Of a DNA stretch of 5,462 nucleotides, positions 1 through 5,462 are shown one piece after another (within the stretch, counting starts at the first letter, position 1; each line of letters begins with the position of its first letter). The DNA comes from Candidatus Poribacteria bacterium. Lineage in GTDB: Bacteria; Poribacteria; WGA-4E; UBA9662. The translations under genes were made by a program, and so were the position numbers. The notes beneath the pieces are model-generated. The model did no database searches. It was not told the DNA's origin and saw only the letters and a list, made by a program, of their open reading frames with translations. The DNA lies in contig PACG01000142.1 in NCBI GenBank assembly GCA_002699335.1, forward strand, positions 15,537 to 20,998, written 5' to 3'.

Positions 1-748
1 TTTTCCAGGCAAATGAACAGACGCTATCGAACTGTTCATCTCATCCTAAATTTCCTTTTCACCCAAGGCTTCGCGCCAGAATCTTACCTCGTCAATAACC
101 ACCCATGAAATGCCGATTTTTACCATAAGTACATTTCGGTGTTGTGGGGCCTTATCCACCGATTGCCACAGGGATGTTAGAGGCAAAGATACCGTTAGGT
201 TGGTCTAATTCAACATCTAATTTCCCATTAGTGTAATTGTGGAGTTTCTTGCCATCGTATGTTCCAGTGAGGTGTATCCATTTGTTAAGTTCCATAGCGA
301 TCTTTCCTTCTGCGCGCGGCCAGTTGTTACCAGCATTGGAGACATACCACCAGTTTTTAGTCTTGTAAACCGTCAACTGATACTGTCAGCGATTACTACC
401 ATCCTCCCATTTTTAGGCAATGGCGTTCAGGTCGGGATTCCAGCCTGTGGGAAATACCCACGCCTCAACCGTTAATTTGCCCTCGATGTTCAAGGCATCA
501 TTGTGCGCCCCGAGAACTTGGTCACCATCTCCATTGAATTCCAGCGTAGCCCCGAATTTCCCCTTAACCCATTTCGTGCCTGAGATAACGCCATTGTGCC
601 CATTGCCCGAAGCATTCTTGACTTTACCACCAAAACCTTCGCCAAGCGTCCGAGCCGCGACCAAATCTTTCGAAGCAGATGTTCCTATACTGTGCCAAAT
701 CACTAGCATTAAGCCAGTGATAATTAAGAGGAAAAGTTTCATTTTCAT
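1..748 (-). pseudogene. Decayed secreted LamG (concanavalin A-like) domain protein, 3' end beyond window
   Basis: The ATG at 748-746 follows a strong AAGGAG site (758-763, 9 nt spacer). Residues 1-26 form a signal peptide: MKMK, a hydrophobic stretch, then a cleavage-like TSAS. A LamG jelly-roll fold follows, with the motifs GNGHNG, GKFG..LEFNG, LNIEGKLTVEAWV, NKWIHLTGTYDG and DEVRFWREAL, so export and a carbohydrate- or protein-binding role at the cell surface are likely for intact relatives. The frame is broken four times: TAA at 413-415, TGA at 386-388 (same frame, LamG sequence on both sides), a frameshift near 152-160 (IGG in one frame, DKAPQHRN onward in another), and TAG at 46-48. Beyond that TAG the frame stays open to the edge and ends in LPGK. 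From memory, poribacterial LamG proteins continue past this point with a short conserved tail. A pseudogene is the simplest reading. Sequencing error is possible but would need several independent mistakes. Confidence 0.8.
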
Positions 749-821
749 GTTTGTAAACTCCTTGATAAGGATTTAGAAAGTGTTTGAAAGACACAAAAGG
801 ACGCATTCCTAATAAAATGGC

Positions 822-850
822 ATGATACATCACGCCAATATTTCTCGCAA
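822..850 (-). promoter_or_regulatory. Probable sigma70-type promoter of the LamG gene
   Basis: Read on the minus strand, TTGCGA (850-845, 4 of 6 to the -35 consensus) and TATCAT (827-822, 5 of 6 to the -10 consensus) are separated by exactly 17 nt. Transcription would begin near 815, giving a leader of about 67 nt before the ATG at 748. The promoter and ribosome binding site look intact although the coding frame downstream is broken. Box matches are seen directly; activity is inferred. Confidence 0.5.
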
Positions 851-910
851 GAACAAATTTCTTCTTTGAATAACGCAGCAAATACAAATCTTTGGCCCCT
901 GTGACTTTCC

Positions 911-940
911 TTGTGGGCATCAGTCCTCAAGTGCTATAAT
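911..940 (+). promoter_or_regulatory. Extended -10 promoter for fumC and the HAD gene
   Basis: TGCTATAAT at 932-940 is a perfect extended -10 element (TGn followed by consensus TATAAT). A partial -35, TTGTGG, lies at 911-916 with an 18-nt spacer; a weak -35 is expected when the extended -10 is strong. Transcription would start near 947, about 56 nt before the preferred fumC start. No operator or riboswitch-like fold is evident in the leader. The divergent LamG promoter lies about 100 nt to the left. Confidence 0.65.
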
Positions 941-989
941 TTCCAGGTAAATTTGTTAGCGACGTGACGGTTGCTTCACTACTGAGATT

Positions 990-995
990 GGGGAG
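990..995 (+). promoter_or_regulatory. Ribosome binding site that sets the fumC start at TTG 1003
   Basis: GGGGAG lies 7 nt before TTG at 1003, an ideal spacing. The longer in-frame alternative, GTG at 964, has no purine-rich site in front of it and would add 13 residues not expected in fumarases. The TTG start is therefore preferred. Confidence 0.7.
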
Positions 996-1002
996 TATCT
1001 AT

Positions 1003-2415
1003 TTGAGAGAAACAGTTGAACAGGTTAGAATTGAACAGGACAGCATGGGGAAAATCAAGGTGCCTGCAGACCGTTACTGGGGGGCACAAACTCAGCGATC
1101 TGTCCAAAATTTCAAGATTGGCGGTGAACGTTTTCCACGGGAGATGATTTGGGCCCTCGGCGTGGTCAAACAGGCTGTCGCTGAGGTCAACCAGGACCTA
1201 GGACTCTTGACCCGAGACCAAGCTGAAGTTATCCAACAGGCGGCTCAAGAGGTAATCAACGGAACCTTGGACGATCATTTTCCGCTGGTGGTTTGGCAAA
1301 CTGGAAGTGGAACACAGACCAACATGAACGTCAACGAAGTGATTGCTAATCGCGCCATTGAGATTCTGGGTGGCGAGTTGGGTAGCAAAACACCGATTCA
1401 TCCCAACGATCATGTCAATAAGTCCCAATCGACCAACGACTCGTTCCCAACTGCCATTCATGTAGCCGTTGTAGATCGGCTATCGCACCATCTGAAGCCG
1501 ATGGTATCAAACCTAAGAGATACACTACTCGATAAAGCTGAAGCCTTTGCCGAAATCGTTAAAATCGGTCGAACGCACCTGCAAGATGCTACCCCTCTTA
1601 CATTAGGTCAGGAGTTTTCCGGCTATGCCCAGCAACTGACCAATGCGTTGCGAGCCGTGGATCATGGGCTTCCTCATCTATACGAATTACCGATCGGTGG
1701 GACGGCCGTAGGCACTGGATTGAATACCCATCCTGAATATGCAGACCGGGCAGCCAAGGCCATCGGCCAAAAAACAGGATTAGACTTCATCTCCTCACCT
1801 AACAAGTTTGAAGCCCTCGGTGCTAGAGATGCACTGGTTGAAGTCAGTGGTGCACTGAAAACATTGGCTTGCGCCTTGAATAAAATTGCCAACGACATTC
1901 GCTGGCTCGGTTCAGGTCCTCGGTGTGGTATCGGTGAGATTGTGCTCCCGGCCAACGAGCCGGGCTCTTCAATTATGCCAGGAAAGGTTAACCCCACCCA
2001 GTGTGAAGCCATGACCATGGTTTGCGCTCAAGTCATTGGCAACGACACCACCATCGCGGTGGCCGGAGCATCGGGTAATTTCGAACTGAATGTTTTTATG
2101 CCGGTGATGGCCTTTAATGTCTTGCAGTCGATTCGTCTATTAGGCGATGCTTGTGACTCCTTTTCTCAACACTGTGTAGTTGGCATCGAACCAAACCTAT
2201 CCCAGATTGACCAATATCTAAACGACTCCTTGATGCTAGTGACAGCACTTGCTCCCCATATTGGTTATGACCAAGCAGCTGCGGTAGCCAAAGAGGCGCA
2301 TCAAACAGGTCAGACGCTAAAGGCGGTCACGATCGCACGAGGCCTGTTAGCCGCGGACCAGTTCGATCAAGCTATTGTGCCACGGCAGATGACACAACCA
2401 AATATTTCTAGTTGA
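1003..2415 (+). CDS. fumC: Class II fumarate hydratase (fumarase C)
   Basis: This enzyme reversibly hydrates fumarate to L-malate in the cytosolic TCA cycle. It is the oxygen-stable, iron-free, homotetrameric class. From the TTG at 1003 it has 470 residues, against 467 in E. coli FumC, and aligns by eye along its whole length. Visible landmarks are [19 protein letters not shown] (13-33), [12 protein letters not shown] (98-109), [14 protein letters not shown] (133-146), [16 protein letters not shown] (189-204, H192 being the expected catalytic His), [16 protein letters not shown] (232-247), the superfamily signature [16 protein letters not shown] (321-336, with the flexible-loop catalytic serine) and the C-terminal [13 protein letters not shown] (409-423). 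The TQ form of the WQTGSGTQ and GxGLNTHPE motifs marks fumarase rather than aspartase or argininosuccinate lyase. No key residue is missing. The HAD gene follows after 13 nt, so the two are probably cotranscribed. Confidence 0.96.
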   Translation: MRETVEQVRIEQDSMGKIKVPADRYWGAQTQRSVQNFKIGGERFPREMIWALGVVKQAVAEVNQDLGLLTRDQAEVIQQAAQEVINGTLDDHFPLVVWQTGSGTQTNMNVNEVIANRAIEILGGELGSKTPIHPNDHVNKSQSTNDSFPTAIHVAVVDRLSHHLKPMVSNLRDTLLDKAEAFAEIVKIGRTHLQDATPLTLGQEFSGYAQQLTNALRAVDHGLPHLYELPIGGTAVGTGLNTHPEYADRAAKAIGQKTGLDFISSPNKFEALGARDALVEVSGALKTLACALNKIANDIRWLGSGPRCGIGEIVLPANEPGSSIMPGKVNPTQCEAMTMVCAQVIGNDTTIAVAGASGNFELNVFMPVMAFNVLQSIRLLGDACDSFSQHCVVGIEPNLSQIDQYLNDSLMLVTALAPHIGYDQAAAVAKEAHQTGQTLKAVTIARGLLAADQFDQAIVPRQMTQPNISS

Positions 2416-2428
2416 GGCGTAATTCAGT

Positions 2429-3259
2429 TTGGGAAAATATGTCGCCTCTGCGCTTATTACTGATTTCGATGAGACCATCACCCAGCAGGATACCATCAAT
2501 CCAATGGTACAGTTAGCAGCCAAACAGTCTGCTAACCCTGAATCTATGCTCAGTGCTTGGGAGGATTTATCGAAGTGGTATCTATCTCAGTTTCGTCAAC
2601 CGAACTCTCCGAGCCTCTTTGATGCACCTTCGTTGGAGTCGTTTTTGGATCACTATCACTGTTTGGTGGAGGAAGTTTCTCTTCAAAAAGTGGTTCAGCA
2701 ACGATTTTTGGCTGGCATAGAGCCGTATCAACTTCGACAGCTAGGCCAGCAGACGGCTAAAAAGCCATTCGCCATTCAAGTTCTTTCTCGCTTGAAGGAA
2801 GCGCAAGTTCGAATTGAAATCCTATCAGCTAATTGGTCCACCGATTTGATCCTTGGTGCTGTTGGCGACTTGTGTGACCAGGTTTACTCCAATAACCTGG
2901 TCTTCGATCGAACCGATCCAGATGCACCAGCTATCACCACCGGGGAGATCCAACTTCACATCACTTCTGCTCGACACAAGCAGGCCCGGCTCAAGCAGTC
3001 TATGTCCCAAAGAGGTCTAACCACGACTACTGGAGCTATCGCTTATATTGGCGACTCCATTACAGATCTGCTGGCTATCTGCTCGGCGGATATCGGTCTG
3101 CTAATCGGTGATAATCAACTGACGCATCAAGCCATGGATCATTTTCAGATTCCGTCGATTGAGATTCAACTCGGGGATCGATACTATCCGGAACTCCACC
3201 AAGGTCAAGTGATTTGCGTACAGTCATGGAAAGAGATAGAGTTGTTTTTGCTGGCCTAA
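2429..3259 (+). CDS. HAD-superfamily phosphatase, similar to the HAD domain of plant TH2 (possible thiamine monophosphate phosphatase)
   Basis: A 276-residue cytosolic HAD hydrolase with all four motifs: DFDET at 12-16 (nucleophile D12, acid/base D14), S133 in ILSANWS, K184 in SARHKQARL and GDSITD at 208-213 (Mg-binding). The helical stretch between motifs I and II (about 20-115) looks like a C1-type cap. As I remember it, Arabidopsis TH2, a TenA-HAD fusion that dephosphorylates thiamine monophosphate, shares this arrangement: a TDFD..T opening, a W..LS.qY segment, LS..W...LI, TGEI, YIGDS..DLL and ADIGi.I. A related fungal group also exists. Thiamine monophosphate or another small phosphomonoester is therefore a reasonable substrate guess, but specificity cannot be read from the sequence. 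There is no TenA domain here. The start is TTG at 2429, with GAGG (2414-2417) overlapping the fumC stop and an 11-nt spacer; no other start lies before motif I. HAD fold near certain, substrate uncertain. Confidence 0.85.
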   Translation: MGKYVASALITDFDETITQQDTINPMVQLAAKQSANPESMLSAWEDLSKWYLSQFRQPNSPSLFDAPSLESFLDHYHCLVEEVSLQKVVQQRFLAGIEPYQLRQLGQQTAKKPFAIQVLSRLKEAQVRIEILSANWSTDLILGAVGDLCDQVYSNNLVFDRTDPDAPAITTGEIQLHITSARHKQARLKQSMSQRGLTTTTGAIAYIGDSITDLLAICSADIGLLIGDNQLTHQAMDHFQIPSIEIQLGDRYYPELHQGQVICVQSWKEIELFLLA

Positions 3260-3457
3260 CCAAGCGCGAATGTGTACACCTGACCTTTGCTAACAAGGCC
3301 GCTTCGATCTGATCGAGTCATTAAGTCTGAAATTCCCCTGAATCAGGCCACCTAAAGTTGGGTCGGAGGTAGACTTTGATTCCAGATTCTTAATTGTTAA
3401 TGAAGGTCAGGGCTAATAAAGGGCGAAGAATTTTTCGCTGCTATTGAGGAAACAAAG
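3260..3457. other. Intergenic region with short palindromes between the HAD gene and pabB
   Basis: This 198-bp gap holds perfect short palindromes: GTGTACAC (3272-3279), TCGATC-T-GATCGA (3304-3316) and CCTGA-A-TCAGG (3337-3347). It also has a weak hairpin, CCTT..AAGG (3283-3298), with no T-run after it, so I do not call a terminator. A loose -35-like TTGATT (3376-3381) has no good -10 at the right distance. GCGAA..TTCGC (3423-3427 with 3434-3438) could form a small hairpin just before the pabB ribosome binding site. pabB may have its own promoter here or be read through from fumC. Confidence 0.35.
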
Positions 3458-4597
3458 ATGCACCGAGCCGTTCTTCGCTCTGGAGACAGTTGGCTCGATT
3501 TCCAAGATCCGGTCAACGTCGTTCAGACATTCGATCTGGATCAAGTCGTCCCTAAACTGAGCCAGGTGGAACAGTCGGCTTTAGGTCAAGATCTTTATGC
3601 CGTCGGCTTTATAAGTTACGAAGCCGCGTCCGCTTTTGATCCAGCATTGATCACACACGCTTCCCGCCCGTGTCCACTTGACCAAGATCCACTTCCACTT
3701 CTCACCTTTGGCCTCTTCAAGTCACCTGTCCAACAGTTGCGAGATCTCCCCCAACCGGACTCTCTTTCCAAGGATCTCAGTGGTCTGATCTGGGATTCCA
3801 CTGTTGATTTTCATGCTTACGACCGGGCAATTCAAAAAATTAAAGATCTCATCGCTGATGGCGAAACCTATCAGGTCAACTATACTCATCTTTTGCAATC
3901 CACCTTCACCGGAAATCCGCTATCGCTGTTTCAGAAACTTCTATGGGCACAACCCGTTGAGAGGGCGATTTTTATTCACGCCGATCAGTTTGCCATCTGT
4001 TCGGCTTCGCCTGAACTGTTTTTTTCCTACCGAAATGGGGTAGTTACCACACGTCCAATGAAAGGCACTCGTCATCGCGGATCTGATGCCGCCACCGATC
4101 TTCAATTGGCAAATGCCCTGCGCCACTCAGCCAAAGACCAAGCTGAAAATGTGATGATCGTGGATATGATTCGCAACGATTTGGGGCGAATCGCTGAGTT
4201 TGGCTCTATTAAAACGGAAAGCCTCTTCGATATCGAAAGATATCCGACAGTTTGGCAGATGACCTCAACCGTAACGGCTAAAACGTCGTTATCAATAACC
4301 GAGATGATGACTGCTCTTTTCCCTTGCGCTTCGGTAACGGGTGCCCCCAAGCCTCGAACTATGAAGATCATCAGCGAACTCGAACAGTCTCCGCGAGGTG
4401 TTTATACGGGCGCCATCGGTATAATTTTCCCCCGGAAATCCGCACCTTTGAAAGCCGAATTTAATGTAGCTATTCGAACAGCAGTTGTAAAACACGGTCG
4501 AGCCGAATACGGTATAGGTAGTGGGATTGTCTGGGATTCCGAGAGTCAGGACGAGTACCTGGAATGCCAGATGAAAGCGGGTATCCTAACGTGTTAG
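3458..4597 (+). CDS. pabB: Aminodeoxychorismate synthase component I (PabB)
   Basis: PabB aminates chorismate to 4-amino-4-deoxychorismate, using ammonia delivered by the glutamine amidotransferase PabA (not in this window); this is the first step to p-aminobenzoate and folate. The 379-residue protein is the short form, lacking much of the N-terminal region of the 450-plus-residue E. coli type, as in PabB halves of PabB-PabC fusions. Visible motifs are IADGETYQVNYTH (132-144), SASPELF (182-188), RPMKGTRHRG (199-208), ENVMIVDMIRNDLGRI (230-245), FPCASVTGAPKPRTM (288-302), YTGAIG (316-321), FNVAIRT (335-341) and GSGIVWDSESQDEYLEC (354-370). K202 in PMKGT is the lysine of aminodeoxychorismate synthases, where anthranilate synthase (TrpE) has alanine, so PabB is favoured. 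GAGGA at 3446-3450, 7 nt before the ATG, supports the start. Its end overlaps pabC by 34 nt. Confidence 0.92.
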   Translation: MHRAVLRSGDSWLDFQDPVNVVQTFDLDQVVPKLSQVEQSALGQDLYAVGFISYEAASAFDPALITHASRPCPLDQDPLPLLTFGLFKSPVQQLRDLPQPDSLSKDLSGLIWDSTVDFHAYDRAIQKIKDLIADGETYQVNYTHLLQSTFTGNPLSLFQKLLWAQPVERAIFIHADQFAICSASPELFFSYRNGVVTTRPMKGTRHRGSDAATDLQLANALRHSAKDQAENVMIVDMIRNDLGRIAEFGSIKTESLFDIERYPTVWQMTSTVTAKTSLSITEMMTALFPCASVTGAPKPRTMKIISELEQSPRGVYTGAIGIIFPRKSAPLKAEFNVAIRTAVVKHGRAEYGIGSGIVWDSESQDEYLECQMKAGILTC

Positions 4598-5262
4598 CAA
4601 AGTGGCTCAACTGTGATTTCCCAGAGGGCCGCGAGTTTTCTCTACTGGAGAGTTTACTCTGGGATGGTGAGTCGCTATTTTTGCTGGATGAGCATTTAGA
4701 TCGACTGCAGCAGTCCGCAAATTTTTTCGCTTTCGAGGTTGATCGAACGCTGATTGGATTAAGACTGCACGACTACTGTTCGACACTACCGCCAAAGCCA
4801 CATAAAGTTCGGTTACTAATTGATCAGAAAGGTCGAGTGTCCTGTGAATCGATGGAGATCCAACCGACTACATTACCTGTCGTTTGCCGATTAGCACTAA
4901 CCCCCATTGATTCTACCAACCATTTTCTATATCACAAAACCACACAACGCCAAGTCTACGATCAGGCTTTGTTAGCAGTTCAAGCCATAGATCCTGAATG
5001 TCAAGATGTTCTACTATGGAATCAGCGAGGGGAATTGACCGAAAGTTGTCGAGCCAACATCGTAGTTGAAAAAGATGGACATCTGTTAACTCCGCCCATC
5101 CATTGTGGTTTGTTGTCAGGTATTTTCCGGGCCCGCTTACTTAAACAGGGCAAGATTCGGGAAAAGGTTATTCACTCCACAGAACTGCCAACCGTTCAAC
5201 ATGTTTGGTTAATCAACTCAGTCAGGAAAATATCTCCGGCTCAAGTAAACCTGGAATTATGA
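4564..5262 (+). CDS. pabC: 4-amino-4-deoxychorismate lyase (PabC), class IV PLP enzyme
   Basis: PabC removes pyruvate from aminodeoxychorismate to give p-aminobenzoate, directly completing the reaction begun by pabB. It has 232 residues, slightly short of the roughly 270 of E. coli PabC but normal for the lyase half of PabB-PabC fusions. Visible features are FSLLESLLWD (25-34), the substrate-region LLDEHLDRLQQSA (40-52), HKTTQRQVYD (124-133) with K125 as the expected PLP Schiff-base lysine, GELTESCRANIV (156-167) with E160 near the cofactor ring nitrogen, TPP..CGLLSGIFRARLL (176-193) and INSVRKISPAQV (217-228). The N-terminus is uncertain: ATG at 4564 has only AGGA 12 nt away, and GTG at 4591 has a weak GCGGG. 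The first 24 residues do not look like PabC and may be the linker of a PabB-PabC fusion. The gene would be translated by coupling to pabB or by a -1 shift. Confidence 0.88.
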   Translation: MPDESGYPNVLAKWLNCDFPEGREFSLLESLLWDGESLFLLDEHLDRLQQSANFFAFEVDRTLIGLRLHDYCSTLPPKPHKVRLLIDQKGRVSCESMEIQPTTLPVVCRLALTPIDSTNHFLYHKTTQRQVYDQALLAVQAIDPECQDVLLWNQRGELTESCRANIVVEKDGHLLTPPIHCGLLSGIFRARLLKQGKIREKVIHSTELPTVQHVWLINSVRKISPAQVNLEL

Positions 5263-5284
5263 CCCAAGACAAACCTGGAATTAT
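5240..5284 (+). repeat. Short tandem duplication across the pabC stop codon
   Basis: AAACCTGGAATTAT occurs at 5247-5260 and again at 5271-5284, a 24-nt period. The similarity extends leftward (CTCAAG at 5240-5245, CCCAAG at 5263-5268). The first copy holds the last codons of pabC and its TGA begins at the end of that copy; the second lies between pabC and the convergent reading frame. The exact 14-nt match is seen directly. It has no inverted symmetry and is not a terminator. Confidence 0.7.
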
Positions 5285-5291
5285 CGCTAAA

Positions 5292-5462
5292 CTATCGTGT
5301 CTCGCATCCTGACCCGCTATACGATTTCCGATTCCTGAAGACAGTACGGTTAGGTTCAAAGTTAGCCTTGAAGTCGTCTTCCTGTCGCAGAAAAATCCAG
5401 TTGTCAGCCAACAGAGTAGAGTCCACTTGATTATCATCCACCCCTTTCCAAACCACTGGTAC
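5292..5462 (-). CDS. C-terminal end of an unrecognised protein, 5' end beyond window
   Basis: On the minus strand a frame is open from the right edge to a TAG at 5294-5292, giving 56 residues. It begins VPVVWKGVDDNQVDSTLL and contains FLRQEDDFKANFEPN. The mix of acidic, hydrophobic and aromatic residues looks protein-like, whereas the competing minus-strand frame here gives an irregular Cys- and Ile-rich product. I do not recognise the family. The gene would be convergent with pabC, with stop codons about 30 nt apart. The frame is short and has no visible start or domain, so it may be spurious or a remnant. Confidence 0.4.
   Translation of the reverse strand, partial: VPVVWKGVDDNQVDSTLLADNWIFLRQEDDFKANFEPNRTVFRNRKSYSGSGCETR

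Noticed and set aside
46..415. Stop-codon recoding (selenocysteine, pyrrolysine or an altered code) in the LamG gene
   Set aside because: All three stops are involved along with a frameshift, intact neighbours end at TGA, TAA and TAG, and no insertion element was seen. Decay is simpler.
624..930. Minus-strand open frames of 61 and 98 residues upstream of and overlapping the LamG gene
   Set aside because: They lie in the promoter and leader or in a different frame of the LamG signal peptide, have odd composition and show no recognisable domain.
964..1002. GTG at 964 as the fumC start (483 residues)
   Set aside because: No ribosome binding site precedes it; GGGGAG sits 7 nt before TTG at 1003, and the resulting 470 residues match the usual fumarase length.
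1198..2018. Minus-strand open frames inside fumC
   Set aside because: They lie opposite strongly conserved fumarase sequence and carry no domain; they are shadows.
3283..3298. Hairpin CCTT..AAGG downstream of the HAD gene as a terminator
   Set aside because: The stem is only 4-5 pairs and no run of T follows.
3458..4597. Assignment as anthranilate synthase (trpE)
   Set aside because: The PMKGT lysine and the adjacent pabC favour PabB; no trp genes are nearby.
5259..5312. 17-codon frame starting ATG in an ATGA overlap with the pabC stop
   Set aside because: Very short, largely made of the duplicated sequence, and no homology recognised.

Overview
The window reads as ordinary bacterial housekeeping DNA with one decayed accessory gene at the left edge. 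The best guess at the organism is a Candidatus Poribacteria-like bacterium (sponge-associated). This rests on the left-hand gene, a secreted LamG/concanavalin A-like protein of the type that is very abundant in that group, plus a mid-range base composition. It is recalled family knowledge, not a search result, and could be wrong. Use of TTG starts and of all three stop codons fits a standard bacterial code.

Layout. (1) 1-748, minus strand: a LamG-domain gene with a signal peptide, a good promoter and a good ribosome binding site. Its reading frame is broken by TAA and TGA stops, a frameshift and a TAG stop, and it runs off the left edge. I call it a pseudogene. (2) 749-1002: divergent intergenic region with a minus-strand promoter for the LamG gene and a perfect extended -10 promoter for the rightward genes. 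(3) 1003-2415, plus: fumC, class II fumarase, probably starting at TTG. (4) 2429-3259, plus: a HAD-superfamily phosphatase resembling the HAD domain of plant TH2 (thiamine monophosphate phosphatase), 13 nt behind fumC and probably cotranscribed. (5) 3260-3457: 198 bp of intergenic DNA with several short palindromes and no convincing terminator. (6) 3458-4597 and 4564-5262, plus: pabB and pabC, overlapping by 34 nt in different frames. Together they would convert chorismate (with ammonia or glutamine from a PabA not in this window) to p-aminobenzoate for folate. (7) 5240-5284: a short tandem duplication across the pabC stop codon. (8) 5292-5462, minus: the possible C-terminal end of an unrecognised gene entering from the right edge, convergent with pabC.

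The intact genes serve central metabolism (TCA cycle, probably thiamine phosphate metabolism, folate precursor). I see no CRISPR array, transposase, RNA gene, defence system or other new multi-gene system. The points most worth checking are the pabB/pabC frame break, the stand-alone TH2-like phosphatase and the state of the LamG gene.
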